This document shows, in pieces, positions 1 through 10,017 of a DNA stretch of 64,000 nt. The DNA is taken from the NCBI RefSeq assembly GCF_022012395.1, contig NZ_JAKLTQ010000003.1, forward strand, positions 243,017 through 307,016, written 5' to 3'. The notes under the pieces were generated by a model. The model had not been told where the DNA came from. It made no database searches and was given only the letters and a program-made list of their open reading frames with translations. A program made the translations under genes and the position numbers. Within the stretch, counting starts at the first letter, position 1, and each line of letters opens with the position of its first letter. This stretch comes from Arthrobacter hankyongi (GTDB taxonomy: Bacteria > Actinomycetota > Actinomycetes > Actinomycetales > Micrococcaceae).

Positions 1-94
1 GATGCGGCCCTCGCCACCCTTGCACAGGGACAAGACACGGCGCCTGCCACGGACGACAACCAGACGACCACCAGCTAACAACAGAGGTAATCAA

Positions 95-580
95 GTGAGC
101 GAAACCGCCCCGAACCAGGCCCGGCCGGCGAGCAAGCGGCGCTACGGCGGAACCCATGCCCAGATCCGCTCGGCGCTGACCTTCTACAAGGTCACGTCCT
201 ACATCACCGGTGTGATGTTGATCCTGCTCTGCATCGAGATGGTGCTGCGCTACGGGTTCAATCTGTTCCTGTTCGCCGGCGGCACCAATACCGTGACCGG
301 AGAGCCCTTCGGCTTCGGCTTCGCCCAGGCTGAGCCGGCCGCCGTGGACGGCGGCATCAACCTCTCGATCGCCGTGCTGATCGCCCACGGCTGGCTCTAC
401 GTGCTGTACCTGATGGCGGATTTCCGCCTGTGGTCGCTGATGCGCTGGCCGTTCCCGCGGTTCATCCTGATCGCCCTGGGCGGGGTCATCCCGTTCCTGT
501 CCATCATCCTGGAGCGGCGGGTGCACCGGCAGGTGGAGGAAGACCTGGCCAGCCACCCGGAGGCCGCGAAGCGGTACTGA
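95..580 (+). CDS. DUF3817 family integral membrane protein
   Basis: A 161-residue protein starting at a GTG preceded by a GAGGTAA ribosome-binding site 4 bases upstream; the frame is open further upstream but without a signal. After a basic N-terminal tail it has hydrophobic segments at about residues 30-55, 90-110 and 120-140, and the order of conserved residues fits the DUF3817 family of small actinobacterial membrane proteins of unknown role. It lies just upstream of guaA, an arrangement common in related genomes. The function is unknown; the family call rests on residue pattern and context only. Confidence 0.8.
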   Translation: MSETAPNQARPASKRRYGGTHAQIRSALTFYKVTSYITGVMLILLCIEMVLRYGFNLFLFAGGTNTVTGEPFGFGFAQAEPAAVDGGINLSIAVLIAHGWLYVLYLMADFRLWSLMRWPFPRFILIALGGVIPFLSIILERRVHRQVEEDLASHPEAAKRY

Positions 581-672
581 GCCGCCGGCCGGCACCCCGC
601 CGTCCGGGCAGCCCCCGGGCCGGCGGCTGCCGCCGGCCCGGCCCCGAGGTGCGAGCAGGAGCGCGCGGAGAC

Positions 673-687
673 TATCCTGTACGGGTG
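673..687 (+). promoter_or_regulatory. Leaderless promoter of guaA (-10 TATCCT, GTG start)
   Basis: TATCCT at 673-678 is followed by six bases and then the GTG at 685, which is in the guaA frame. No ribosome-binding site precedes it. This is the -10 to start spacing expected of a leaderless transcript and favours GTG 685 over ATG 703. Confidence 0.6.
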
Positions 688-2268
688 ACTAATCCCCCCG
701 CAATGGACCAACGGCCTGTTCTCGTCGTGGACTACGGGGCCCAGTACGCGCAGCTGATCGCCCGGCGCGTACGCGAGGCCAATGTCTACTCCGAAATCGT
801 TCCGCATACCTACACCACCGAGCAGCTGCTGGCCAAGAACCCTGCGGCGATCATCCTTTCCGGCGGACCTTCCAGTGTTTACGCCGACGGCGCCCCGAAT
901 GTGGGCGCCGACCTCTTCGAAGCCGGCGTTCCCGTGCTGGGTATCTGCTATGGCTTCCAGGCCATGGCCGCGGCGCTGGGAGGCAAGGTCGCACGCACCG
1001 GACTGCGCGAATACGGGGCCACGGACACGACCACGATCGGCGAGGCCCGCTCGATCCTGGCCGGGGTCCCCACCCTGCAGAACACCTGGATGAGCCACGG
1101 CGACTCGGTCCACGAAGCGCCCGAGGGCTTCGACGTGCTGGCGAGCACCGCCGGGGCGCCGGTCGCGGCGTTCGCCAACGAGGCCAAGGCACTCTACGGC
1201 GTGCAGTGGCACCCGGAGGTCAAGCATTCCTCCTTCGGCCAGACGGTGCTGGAGAACTTCCTGTTCAAGGGCGCGAAGCTGGAGCCGAACTGGACCACCG
1301 GCAACATCGTGGAGGAGCAGGTCGAGCGCATTCGGGCCCAGATCGGCACCGCGAAGGTCATCTGCGGCCTGTCCGGCGGTGTGGACTCGGCCGTGGCTGC
1401 GGCCCTGGTGCAGCGCGCCGTGGGGGACCAACTGACCTGTGTCTTCGTGGACCACGGTCTGCTGCGCGAGGGCGAAGCCGAACAGGTCGAGCGTGACTAT
1501 GTCGCCGCCACCGGAGTGAAGCTGCACGTGGCGAACGAGCAGCAGCGCTTCCTCAGCGCCCTGGCCGGTGTCACCGATCCGGAGACCAAGCGCAAGATCA
1601 TCGGCCGCGAGTTCATCCGTGCCTTCGAGGCCGCCGAGAAGGCGGTGCTGGCCGAGGCCGCTGCCGAAGGCGGGCAGGTGCAGTTCCTGGTCCAGGGCAC
1701 GCTCTACCCGGACGTCGTCGAATCGGGCGGCGGCGAGGGCGCGGCGAACATCAAGAGCCACCACAACGTGGGCGGCCTGCCCGAGGACCTGCAGTTCGAG
1801 CTGGTCGAACCGCTGCGCACGCTGTTCAAGGACGAGGTCCGCGCCGTCGGGCGCCAGCTGGGCCTGCCGGAAGAAATCGTCGGACGCCAGCCGTTCCCCG
1901 GCCCCGGACTGGGCATCCGGATCATCGGCGAAGTCACCGAGGACCGGCTGGCGCTGCTGCGCCGGGCGGACGCCATTGCCCGCGCCGAACTGACCGCCGC
2001 CGGGCTCGATGACGATGTCTGGCAGATGCCGGTGGTGCTGCTGGCCGATGTGCGCAGCGTGGGCGTCCAGGGCGACGGCCGTACCTACGGGCATCCGATC
2101 GTGCTGCGCCCGGTGTCCTCCGAGGACGCCATGACCGCTGACTGGTCGCGCCTGCCCTTCGACCTGCTGGCGCGCATCTCCAACCGGATCACCAACGAGG
2201 TCGACGGCGTCAACCGCGTCGTGCTCGACGTGACGAGCAAGCCGCCGGGCACCATCGAGTGGGAGTAG
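685..2268 (+). CDS. guaA: GMP synthase (glutamine-hydrolysing)
   Basis: Converts XMP, ATP and glutamine to GMP in the cytoplasm, the last step of guanine nucleotide synthesis. The N-terminal class I glutamine amidotransferase domain carries the nucleophile in GICYGFQ (Cys about residue 88) and the WHPEV histidine-glutamate. The middle ATP pyrophosphatase domain carries the P-loop LSGGVDSA. The C-terminal dimerisation domain ends in KPPGTIEWE, the normal family end. At 527 residues it is full length. The GTG start is chosen because of the -10 box six bases upstream; ATG 703 would give 521 residues. Confidence 0.97.
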   Translation: MTNPPAMDQRPVLVVDYGAQYAQLIARRVREANVYSEIVPHTYTTEQLLAKNPAAIILSGGPSSVYADGAPNVGADLFEAGVPVLGICYGFQAMAAALGGKVARTGLREYGATDTTTIGEARSILAGVPTLQNTWMSHGDSVHEAPEGFDVLASTAGAPVAAFANEAKALYGVQWHPEVKHSSFGQTVLENFLFKGAKLEPNWTTGNIVEEQVERIRAQIGTAKVICGLSGGVDSAVAAALVQRAVGDQLTCVFVDHGLLREGEAEQVERDYVAATGVKLHVANEQQRFLSALAGVTDPETKRKIIGREFIRAFEAAEKAVLAEAAAEGGQVQFLVQGTLYPDVVESGGGEGAANIKSHHNVGGLPEDLQFELVEPLRTLFKDEVRAVGRQLGLPEEIVGRQPFPGPGLGIRIIGEVTEDRLALLRRADAIARAELTAAGLDDDVWQMPVVLLADVRSVGVQGDGRTYGHPIVLRPVSSEDAMTADWSRLPFDLLARISNRITNEVDGVNRVVLDVTSKPPGTIEWE

Positions 2269-2379
2269 CCGTTCGGGAGACCGTGCCTGCAGGGCCCGTG
2301 CCGGGAGCAGTCCGGCAAAATGGCCCCGGCAGTGTTGCGGTCTCCCGATTGGCATTTGTGATCGGATAGTTTGAATGTC

Positions 2380-5300
2380 ATGCCTATCTGGTCGAGGTTC
2401 TTATCCACGAGTGATGAAAAGGGGGCTGCCGTGCCGGATCAACACGACGGGGCCGTCGAGGATGCCCTGACGCCTTGGCTCCAGCAGCTTGGCCGCCACG
2501 CCGGTTCGGACACGCTGCTGCAGTTTGCCCCCACGCCGACCAACAGCATCGACCTGACGCATGCCCACCCGTCCGGACTGACCCAGCTGCTGACCACCCG
2601 CCGCACGCGCCTGTCCACGCTGCTGCGCGAACCTGGCCAATACGCTGCCGCGATGAAGACCGCCCGCAGCCTGCGCGCCAAGATCATTGAACTGGGCACC
2701 GAACGCGGGATCGACGTCGGCTACCTGGCCGCCGGCACGGCCAGCTGGCGGTTCGCCGGCTCGGGCCGGTCGGAATCCCTCACCGCGCCGGTCATGCTCG
2801 CCCCCGTGGCCTTGACCGTGCGTCCCACCCAGGATGACTACGAGCTCCAGCTGACTGAGCGGGCCAGGCTCAATCCTGCCCTGGTCAGGCACCTGCAGAC
2901 CGAGCAGGGCCTGGCGATCGACGCCGCCGCGGTCGCCCGGCTCGCCTACGGCACCGCGCGCTTCGATCCGCATCCGGTGCTGGAACAGCTGCGCCTGCTC
3001 ACCGCGGACGTGCGCGGCATGAACATTGAGCACCACCTGCTGGTGTCCACCTTTGCCGACCAGTCCGAGCTGGCCGGCAGCGTGGGAGCACGGACGGACC
3101 ACCCCGTGCTCAATGCCCTGATCGCCGCGGACCTGGATCCGGACGGCGCCGGCCCGGTACCGGTGCCATGCGTCGAGCTTCCCCCGCTCGACGAGCGGGC
3201 TCCGCAGGACGAATTCCTGGTCCTGGATGCGGATACCTCCCAGCAGGACGTGCTGGACCTGGTCCAGGCCGGCCACTCGCTGGTAGTCTCCGCGCCGCCG
3301 GGCACCGGCCAGACCCAGACCGCGATCAACGCGGCGGCCGGGCTGGCCCGCCAGGGCCGCACGGTCCTGGTGGTCGCCGAGCGGCGTGCCACCTTGAACC
3401 AGTTCGTCCAGCAGCTGGCCGCGCTCAAGCTCGGGTCGCTGGCACTGCAGCTGAACGCCAACATCACCAGCCAGCAGCTGCGGGACCAGCTCATCCGGGC
3501 CATTTCGCGCAACGAGAAGGCTGCCAAGCCCGAACTGGGCAAGCTGCATGCCACCCTGACGGACCACCGCCACAAGCTGCTGGACCATGTGAAGTCCCTG
3601 CACAATGTGCGCCGGCGCTGGAATTGCTCCCCCTACCAGGCCATGCAGTCCCTGGCCGCGCTCACCGCGCTGGATCCGGCTCCGGCCACCACGGTGCGGC
3701 TCAAGCGTTCGGTCCTGGACAGCATCACCGACCGGGCCGAGCTGGCCACCCGGCTCAAGCGCGCTGCCGAGCTGGGCAGCTTCAGCAAGGCTTCCACCGC
3801 CAGCCCCTGGTTCGGCTCCAAGCTGCTCAACCGCAAGGAGACCGAGGACGCACACCAGCTCGCCGTCGACCTGGAACGCGACCTGCCCAAGCTGCGCGAG
3901 CGGATGGCCACCGTGGCCGAGCATTCGCAGATTGCACTGGGCACCACCTTTGCCCAGTGGGGCGAGCAGCTCGAGCTGCTGGTGGCCGTGCGCGAAAGCC
4001 TGGACAAGTTCACGCCGGACATCTTCGACCGTCCGGTGACCGACCTGATCTCGGCGACGGCGCCATCCGCCTGGCGCCGGGAACGGGGGATCGAAATGAG
4101 TTCGATCACCCGCTCGCGCCTGCGCCGCGTGGCCAAGGAGTACATCAGGCCGGGTGTGCACATTGCGGACCTGCACGAATCGCTGGCCCAGGTCCAGGTC
4201 CAGCGGGCGCAGTGGGCGGACTACGCCACCACGCAGCGCCACCCTGCCGTGCCGACCGGCCTGGCGGACCTGAGCAGCTTCCACCGCAATGTGCAGCGGA
4301 AACTACGCAAGCTTTCCGGCGTGCTGCCCGCCCAGCCCGCCGGGCAGTCCCTGCCGGAACTCGGCTACGACGTGCTGCTGGAGCGCATGAAGACGCTGGT
4401 CAAGGACAAGCAGACCCTGGTCGCCCTGCCCGAACGCACCCTGCTGTTGGAGCAGATGCGCGAGCACGGCCTGGGCGAGCTGCTCGACGACCTGGCCGCG
4501 CGCGAAGTCGGCCCGGACCAGGTCGGCGCCGAGCTGGAACTGGCCTGGTGGCAGTCCACCCTCGAGGCCATGATCAGCGGCGACGACTATCTGGCCATGA
4601 CCGATGGCGCCAACCTGCGCAAGATCGAGGCCGTCTACCGGCTGGCCGACAATGCGCACATCGCGGCCGGGGCGGACAGGCTGCGCTGGACCCTGGCGGA
4701 AAACTGGCGGTCCTCGATCCGGAAGCATCCCGCTGCGGCCGAGGGCCTGAAGGCCCTGCTGAAGTCCGGCGAGCCGACGCTGAAGTCCCTGGCCGAGCAG
4801 TCCGGGGTGCTGGTTCCGGCGCTGATGCCGGTGTGGGCGGCGTCGCCGCTGGTGCTGTCCTCGGTGCTGCCCGAGGCCAGGACCTTCGATGCGGTGATCA
4901 TTCTCGACGCCGAGTCCACCAGCCTGCAGTCCGCCCTCAGCGCAGTAGTGCGGGCGGAGCAGGTCGTTGCGTTCGGCGACGGCCGGCTGGGCGGGCCCCG
5001 GCCCTTCGAAGTCAACGTGGACCTGTCCGGGGCCCTGCCCGCCGCGCCCGAAGAGCCCGGGGAACCACTGGTCAGTGCCTTCGACGCGCTGTCCCGGGTG
5101 TTGCCGGTTAAGTCGCTGGGCACCGCCTACCGCGCAGTGGACCTGGAGCTCACCAAGTACCTCGGCGCGGAGTTCTATGACGGCACCCTGGCCCGGCTGC
5201 CGTCCGCGGCGGCCATCACCGGCTCCGAGGCACTGACGGTGGAATACATCGCCGATGGCACCGGACTGCCCGGCAACGGCCACGAGGCAGTGGAGAGCGT

Positions 5301-6483
5301 GCCGGCCGAAATCGGTCGGGTCGTCGACCTCGTCTTCCGACACGCCCGGCTGCGCCCGGAACGCTCCCTGGCGGTCATCACAGCCAATGGCAGGCATGCG
5401 GCCAAGGTTGCCGACGCCATCCGGAAGCAGCTGGCCGCAGCCCCGGACGCGGCGGCGTTCTTCGGATCCGGTCCGGAGCCGTTCCAGGTGGTTCCGGTGG
5501 AGCGTGCCGCTGGCCTGGTCCGTGACGATGTGGTCTTCTCCCTCGGTTACGGGCGTACGCCGCACGGACGGGCCGTCCACGACTTCGGCCCGCTGTCCGG
5601 ACCGAACGGCCGCGCCCACTTCCTGACCGCCATGACCCGTGCCCGCCGGACGCTGCAGGTGCTGACCTGTTTCCAGCCCGGCGACCTTGATGCCAGCCGC
5701 CTGGGCAGCGGCGCCGTGGACTTCTACCGGCTGATCAAGCAGGGGCTGGGCGACGCTTCGGGATTCGCCAACCGGCCGTCTCCGGGATTCGACGATGCGC
5801 TGGTGTCCGATCTGGTCGAGCGGGTGCGTGCCCGCGGCGCCCGGGTACGGGACCACTATGAGGGCGACATCGACATTGTGGCGGCGCCCCTGGTACCGGA
5901 CGATGAGCCGGTGCTGCCGGTGGCCCTTAATTCCGACGGCACGCAGCAGTTCCTGCAGCTTTCGGTGCGGGAGCGCAGCCGGCTCAGGCCGCAGTTCCTG
6001 GAACGGCTCGGCTGGCGGCCGCTGACACTGTGGACTATCGAGGTCTTTACCGACCCTGACAAGTGCGCTGATCTGATTGGAGGCTACTTGGGACTGAAGG
6101 AACCGGCACAACCGGAAAAGCCGTCGAAAACCGAAGACAGCCGGGAACGAACCGGCCGGCAGGATTCCCTGACCCGGCGGGCCGACCGTCCGGCCGTAGC
6201 TACCGCGCCGACCGGTGCGACGGGTCCGTCCGCCGCACCGTCCGCCGACGCGCCGTCGGCAGCCGTCCAGGCGGAGGACACGTCCGCAGCGTCCCAGGCC
6301 GGGTCCGCTTCCGCGCCCAATGCATCCGCCGGGCAGGACAAGGGCCGCCGGGCGAAACAGGCTCCGTATGCCGGCAGCGCGATCCCCAGTGTGGCCGCCG
6401 AGGACGATCCGCAATCCTGGGGCGATTCGCGTGAGAACCGGGACGCCTGGCTCAAGGAGCAACGGCCACCCCACTGGGGCTGA
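2380..6483 (+). CDS. Giant SF1 helicase-fold protein with degenerate ATPase motifs
   Basis: A protein of about 1367 residues resembling DUF4011/superfamily 1 helicase-like proteins. The region around residue 308 reads PPGTGQTQT, with Gln in place of the Walker A lysine. The Walker B region reads VIILDAEST instead of a DEAS-type box, and the next motif reads FGDGRLGGP rather than GDPKQLPP. A motif VI-like TRARRTL is kept near 5640. The last 150 residues are an Ala/Ser/Pro-rich tail ending in a conserved-looking WG motif. ATG 2380 is preferred because TAGTTT (2367-2372) lies seven bases upstream (leaderless); GTG 2431 with a purine-rich site upstream is the alternative. It may be a scaffold or nucleic-acid binder rather than a motor. 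Confidence 0.7.
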   Translation: MPIWSRFLSTSDEKGAAVPDQHDGAVEDALTPWLQQLGRHAGSDTLLQFAPTPTNSIDLTHAHPSGLTQLLTTRRTRLSTLLREPGQYAAAMKTARSLRAKIIELGTERGIDVGYLAAGTASWRFAGSGRSESLTAPVMLAPVALTVRPTQDDYELQLTERARLNPALVRHLQTEQGLAIDAAAVARLAYGTARFDPHPVLEQLRLLTADVRGMNIEHHLLVSTFADQSELAGSVGARTDHPVLNALIAADLDPDGAGPVPVPCVELPPLDERAPQDEFLVLDADTSQQDVLDLVQAGHSLVVSAPPGTGQTQTAINAAAGLARQGRTVLVVAERRATLNQFVQQLAALKLGSLALQLNANITSQQLRDQLIRAISRNEKAAKPELGKLHATLTDHRHKLLDHVKSLHNVRRRWNCSPYQAMQSLAALTALDPAPATTVRLKRSVLDSITDRAELATRLKRAAELGSFSKASTASPWFGSKLLNRKETEDAHQLAVDLERDLPKLRERMATVAEHSQIALGTTFAQWGEQLELLVAVRESLDKFTPDIFDRPVTDLISATAPSAWRRERGIEMSSITRSRLRRVAKEYIRPGVHIADLHESLAQVQVQRAQWADYATTQRHPAVPTGLADLSSFHRNVQRKLRKLSGVLPAQPAGQSLPELGYDVLLERMKTLVKDKQTLVALPERTLLLEQMREHGLGELLDDLAAREVGPDQVGAELELAWWQSTLEAMISGDDYLAMTDGANLRKIEAVYRLADNAHIAAGADRLRWTLAENWRSSIRKHPAAAEGLKALLKSGEPTLKSLAEQSGVLVPALMPVWAASPLVLSSVLPEARTFDAVIILDAESTSLQSALSAVVRAEQVVAFGDGRLGGPRPFEVNVDLSGALPAAPEEPGEPLVSAFDALSRVLPVKSLGTAYRAVDLELTKYLGAEFYDGTLARLPSAAAITGSEALTVEYIADGTGLPGNGHEAVESVPAEIGRVVDLVFRHARLRPERSLAVITANGRHAAKVADAIRKQLAAAPDAAAFFGSGPEPFQVVPVERAAGLVRDDVVFSLGYGRTPHGRAVHDFGPLSGPNGRAHFLTAMTRARRTLQVLTCFQPGDLDASRLGSGAVDFYRLIKQGLGDASGFANRPSPGFDDALVSDLVERVRARGARVRDHYEGDIDIVAAPLVPDDEPVLPVALNSDGTQQFLQLSVRERSRLRPQFLERLGWRPLTLWTIEVFTDPDKCADLIGGYLGLKEPAQPEKPSKTEDSRERTGRQDSLTRRADRPAVATAPTGATGPSAAPSADAPSAAVQAEDTSAASQAGSASAPNASAGQDKGRRAKQAPYAGSAIPSVAAEDDPQSWGDSRENRDAWLKEQRPPHWG

Positions 6484-6489
6484 CCAGCT

Positions 6490-7155
6490 TCAACCGACGA
6501 GCACGAGGACGACCTGGCCCCGGCTGGAGGAACCGGCCAAGGCAGCGGCTTCGGCCGGGGATGCGGCGACCACCACGAGTCCCTCGGCGGAGGTGCTGCC
6601 CAACAGGCCCGGGTCCGCGGTGCCGCCGTCAGCCTTCCACAGCACCGGGACGCTGCGGGCCAGAACCGTGGAGGATACCGGCTGCTCAATGCCGTTGCCG
6701 CTGCTGAGCACGATGTCCACCAGTTGCCCGGGTGAGACCAGTTGGACGGTCGAAGGGTCCGCAGGACGCACCGGCACCGCTGCGGTGCCGGGCGGCCTGC
6801 CGGTCAGCAGGCCCGGGCCGACCAGTGAGGTGTCCAGTACCGGTGAACCGGCGCGGAGTGCCGAGGCCAGCCGGCGGCCCACCAGGCCGGCGGGCGAGGC
6901 CGCGGAACCCGGAGGGCCGGTGGTGGCCGGATACCGCTGCTCCGTCAGCTGGGCGTCGGTGAGGACCGTGCCCGCCGGCAGGTCGGCGGCCGCCACGACC
7001 ACCGGAACACTGGCGGCCGGGGCAGGGACGAATGCCTGGACGGTCAGGCCGGCCGCGGCGCACAGCAGCAGCGCCGCGAACAGCCGCCGGTTTCTGCGCA
7101 CCAGCCGGCGCGCGTGGTGCAGCGGGCCGGTCCGGCCCGGTGTCTGTGCCTGCAT
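6490..7155 (-). CDS. SAF-domain protein (CpaB-like)
   Basis: A 221-residue protein with a basic N-terminus, one transmembrane helix (LFAALLLCAAAGLTVQAF, about residues 24-41) and then a SAF domain (VPVVVAAADLPAGTVLTDAQL). SAF domains of this type occur in Flp pilus assembly protein CpaB and in periplasmic or exported chaperones. No other pilus genes are nearby, so a pilus role is not supported by context. It ends seven bases from the convergent large helicase-like gene. Confidence 0.75.
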   Translation of the reverse strand: MQAQTPGRTGPLHHARRLVRRNRRLFAALLLCAAAGLTVQAFVPAPAASVPVVVAAADLPAGTVLTDAQLTEQRYPATTGPPGSAASPAGLVGRRLASALRAGSPVLDTSLVGPGLLTGRPPGTAAVPVRPADPSTVQLVSPGQLVDIVLSSGNGIEQPVSSTVLARSVPVLWKADGGTADPGLLGSTSAEGLVVVAASPAEAAALAGSSSRGQVVLVLVG

Positions 7156-7191
7156 GCAGCCACGCTAGGGCCGCCGGCACTGGGAACACAG

Positions 7192-7226
7192 CGGCCGGTG
7201 TGCTGTCGGGGACAGCACACCGGCCG
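7192..7226. terminator. Perfect 16-bp stem-loop between fmdB-like and SAF genes
   Basis: CGGCCGGTGTGCTGTC at 7192-7207 and its exact complement at 7211-7226 enclose a three-base loop. There is no clear T-run. It follows the 3' end of the FmdB-like gene and lies upstream of the SAF gene on the same strand, so it probably separates the two transcripts. Confidence 0.6.
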
Positions 7227-7270
7227 GACAATCCTGTGGAGGAAAGGAAACTAGGGGAACGGGCCTCGGG

Positions 7271-7552
7271 TCAGCTTGCGGCAGCAGTGGCCGCTGCAGC
7301 CGGAGCCGGCGTGGCAGCCGCGGGCGTGCTGGTGGTCTCCGGCTTGGCCGCGGGAACCGTGCTGCTGGTTTTGGAGTCGCGCGAATCGGTGCGGTAGAAA
7401 CCGGATCCCTTGAACACCACGCCGACGCTGTTGAACTTCTTCCGCAGCGATCCGCCGCATTCCGGGCAGACGGTCAGCGACTCGTCGCTGAAGGATTGCT
7501 GGATATCGAAGGCGTGGCTGCAGTCCTTGCAGGCGTAGGCGTAGGTTGGCAC
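7271..7552 (-). CDS. FmdB family zinc-ribbon protein
   Basis: A 93-residue protein starting at GTG with a GAGGAGG ribosome-binding site just upstream. It begins PTYAYACKDC and has the zinc-ribbon pairs C8-x2-C11 and C29-x2-C32, followed by GVVFKGSGFYRTDS, the family signature. The C-terminal third is a low-complexity Ala/Pro/Thr tail. FmdB proteins are putative regulatory or binding proteins of unknown target. A longer frame upstream lacks a ribosome-binding site. Confidence 0.9.
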   Translation of the reverse strand: MPTYAYACKDCSHAFDIQQSFSDESLTVCPECGGSLRKKFNSVGVVFKGSGFYRTDSRDSKTSSTVPAAKPETTSTPAAATPAPAAAATAAAS

Positions 7553-7645
7553 GGTGGATCCTCCTCGACACTGATCCCAAAACTGATCACGAAGCTGTTT
7601 TACGCCGCCCGCCAGGCTGGCACTCAAAAGCTTCGAGTGCTAATT

Positions 7646-8272
7646 CTACACTGTCCGGCCGGAAGCCTGGTTGCCGAACCAGGTCAAGGCCTCGTCGGTG
7701 ACTGCCCCGTCGAGCGGAATGTCCAGGTCGGTGGACTCGAAACTGCCGGCCGGAACCAGTTCGTGGCGGTAGACGGCCCCCACTGTCAGGGGCCGGTTCG
7801 GCGCCGCGGCCAGTGACCCCAGGAAGCGGTCATAATACCCTCCGCCCTGGCCCAGCCGGTTCCCGGCGGCGTCGATCGCCAGGCCCGGAGCCAGGATCAG
7901 CGGTACCCGGGACATGATTGCGTGGTCGAAGCGCTCTCCGACCGGTTCATCGACCCAGGCCCTCGGGCTGCGCGCCAGCGGCACACCCTCGTACCAGCGC
8001 GCCCAGCTGAGCTGGTAGTCCGGTTCGCAGATCGGAACCACCACATCGTAGCCGGCCCGTACCAGGGCCGGCAGCAGCTGTGCCGTCGAGAGCTCGGAAC
8101 CGACGGAAAGGTAAGCGGCCACGGTGGAACCCGGCGCGACCTCCAGTTCCGGCAGGGCGGCCAGCACATTGTCGGCCAGTCCATCGGCGGCCGCCTTGCG
8201 GGCCGCGGCGTCCAAGGCTGCGCGCCGCTGCCGGAAATGGGCGCGGGCGCTCTCCTTGTCCATCAACGTCAT
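7646..8272 (-). CDS. 5-formyltetrahydrofolate cyclo-ligase
   Basis: A 208-residue enzyme that converts 5-formyltetrahydrofolate to 5,10-methenyltetrahydrofolate using ATP. The signature GQGGGYYDRF lies in the C-terminal half and KESARAHFRQRRAAL is the typical N-terminus. ATG 8272 is chosen because GGGAGGA lies eight bases upstream. It is divergent from galU, an arrangement common in actinobacteria. Confidence 0.93.
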   Translation of the reverse strand: MTLMDKESARAHFRQRRAALDAAARKAAADGLADNVLAALPELEVAPGSTVAAYLSVGSELSTAQLLPALVRAGYDVVVPICEPDYQLSWARWYEGVPLARSPRAWVDEPVGERFDHAIMSRVPLILAPGLAIDAAGNRLGQGGGYYDRFLGSLAAAPNRPLTVGAVYRHELVPAGSFESTDLDIPLDGAVTDEALTWFGNQASGRTV

Positions 8273-8385
8273 CGTCGGTCCTCCCGGTCGCGGATCTCGT
8301 CCTGACAGATATTTGACCACGGTCCGCCGGGTCGGAACCAACGGCAGGAAGCGGACGGATTCGGAGATTCGCCTGGCCGGATAGG

Positions 8386-8400
8386 TAGTCTTAGGTTATG
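8386..8400 (+). promoter_or_regulatory. Leaderless promoter of galU
   Basis: TAGTCT at 8386-8391 precedes the galU ATG (8398) by six bases, with no ribosome-binding site between, as expected for a leaderless transcript. Confidence 0.5.
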
Positions 8401-9300
8401 AATGCTCGAAACACCGTACGTAAGGCAGTCATTCCGGCTGCGGGACTGGGTACCCGTTTCCTGCCCGCCACGAAGGCGATGCCCAAGGAAATGCTCCCCG
8501 TCGTGGACAAACCGGCCATCCAGTATGTGGTGGAGGAGGCCGCGCGGGCCGGAATCAACGACATCCTGATGATCACCGGGCGCAACAAGCGTTCGCTGGA
8601 GGACCATTTCGACCGCGTACCGTTCATCGAACAGACCTTGGAGGACAAAGGCGACCTCGACAAGCTCGAGGCGGTGCGCAGTGCCTCGTCCCTGGCCGAT
8701 ATCCATTACCTGCGGCAGGGTGACCCGAAAGGGCTCGGCCACGCGGTGCTGCGCGGCCAGCAGCATGTGGGCGACGAGCCGTTCGCCGTGCTGCTGGGCG
8801 ATGACCTGATCGACGAGCGGGACAGCCTGCTGACTGAAATGATGGCGGTCCAGGCCCGCACCGGCGGTTCCGTGATTGCCTTGATGGAGGTGGATCCCGA
8901 GCAGATCAGCGCCTACGGCTGCGCCGATATCACTGCTGTCGAAGGCTCCGAGTACGTCAAGGTCAACCAACTGGTCGAGAAGCCGTCCGCGGACGAGGCG
9001 CCCTCCAACCTCGCGGTGATTGGCCGGTACGTCCTGCATCCGGCCGTCTTCGAGGTGTTGGAGCAGACGCCTCCCGGCCGCGGCGGGGAAATCCAGCTGA
9101 CCGATGCGCTGCAGACACTGGCCGCCCGCGACGGCGAGGGCGGGGGAGTGTACGGTGTGGTCTTCCGGGGCCGGCGCTACGATACCGGCGACAAGCTCAG
9201 CTACCTCAAGGCCGTGGTGACCATTGCCTCCGAGCGCGAGGATATCGGTGAGCAGTTGCGGATGTGGCTCAAGGAATTCACCAACGGATCCGCGGACTGA
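8398..9300 (+). CDS. galU: UTP-glucose-1-phosphate uridylyltransferase
   Basis: Makes UDP-glucose from UTP and glucose-1-phosphate for cell-envelope and osmolyte sugars. The N-terminal nucleotidyltransferase signature VIPAAGLGTRFLPATKAMPKE is partly visible at residues 9-28, with FAVLLGDDLID and VEKP further on. At 300 residues it is full length. It is followed after 12 bases by an acetyltransferase gene, probably co-transcribed. Confidence 0.96.
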   Translation: MNARNTVRKAVIPAAGLGTRFLPATKAMPKEMLPVVDKPAIQYVVEEAARAGINDILMITGRNKRSLEDHFDRVPFIEQTLEDKGDLDKLEAVRSASSLADIHYLRQGDPKGLGHAVLRGQQHVGDEPFAVLLGDDLIDERDSLLTEMMAVQARTGGSVIALMEVDPEQISAYGCADITAVEGSEYVKVNQLVEKPSADEAPSNLAVIGRYVLHPAVFEVLEQTPPGRGGEIQLTDALQTLAARDGEGGGVYGVVFRGRRYDTGDKLSYLKAVVTIASEREDIGEQLRMWLKEFTNGSAD

Positions 9301-9312
9301 ATCCGGCTAGCC

Positions 9313-9948
9313 ATGCTCGGCTCGGATTTCTGGCCGGTCACGCTCGAGTGCGGTGACCTGGTGCTCCGTCCCATCTCGCGGCGGGACAAGCGCGAGTGGG
9401 GGGAGGTGCGGCAGCGCAACGCGCACTGGCTGGCGCCGTGGGAGGCTTCCAATCCGCAGCCCGGCGGCCGGCTGCCGACGTTTGGTGAGATGGTGCATTC
9501 GCTCCAGCAGCAGGCGCGCCAAGGTGTCGCGCTGCCCTGGCTGATTACCGAGCGCCGGCCCATGCTGGCCAAGCCGGTCCTCGTGGGACAGCTGACCGTT
9601 TCCAGCATCGTCTGGGGGTCCGCGATGATGGCGACCTTGGGCTACTGGGTGGATCAACGCTGCGCCGGCCGCGGCATCGCACCAACCGCCGTCGCCCTGG
9701 CCACGGACCACTGTTTCGGCGTCCTGGGGCTGCACCGGATGGAAATCAACATCAGGCCGGAGAACGGCCCCAGCCTGCGCGTGGTCGAAAAGCTGGGGTT
9801 CCGTGCCGAGTGCGTGCGGCCCCGCTACCTGCACATCAACGGTGACTGGGCGGACCACAGCAGCTTTGCCCTCACAGCCGAGGAGGTGCCCGGCGGGCTG
9901 TTGTCGCGCTGGCTGCGGGAGGGTGACCAATCGGCCAAAGCACCCTAG
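9313..9948 (+). CDS. GNAT family acetyltransferase, RimJ-like
   Basis: A 211-residue GNAT protein. LRPISRRDKREW opens the fold, the acetyl-CoA loop is seen at YWVDQRCAGRGIAPTAV and the late strand at LHRMEINIRPENGPSLRVVEKLGF, matching RimJ/RimL-type N-terminal acetyltransferases. In actinobacteria a gene of this type commonly lies between galU/glp and glpR. Substrate unknown. Confidence 0.88.
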   Translation: MLGSDFWPVTLECGDLVLRPISRRDKREWGEVRQRNAHWLAPWEASNPQPGGRLPTFGEMVHSLQQQARQGVALPWLITERRPMLAKPVLVGQLTVSSIVWGSAMMATLGYWVDQRCAGRGIAPTAVALATDHCFGVLGLHRMEINIRPENGPSLRVVEKLGFRAECVRPRYLHINGDWADHSSFALTAEEVPGGLLSRWLREGDQSAKAP

Positions 9949-10017
9949 CAAGCAGTCGTAATCTTCCCGTTATCCGACACACCGTAATTAATGCCGCACC
10001 GTTACCTGAGCCGCTTC

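Noticed and set aside
397..2355. A 652-codon frame antisense to guaA, and similar long antisense frames through the core region
   Set aside because: High GC makes long frames opposite real genes; they have no start signals or family motifs and lie over well-recognised proteins.
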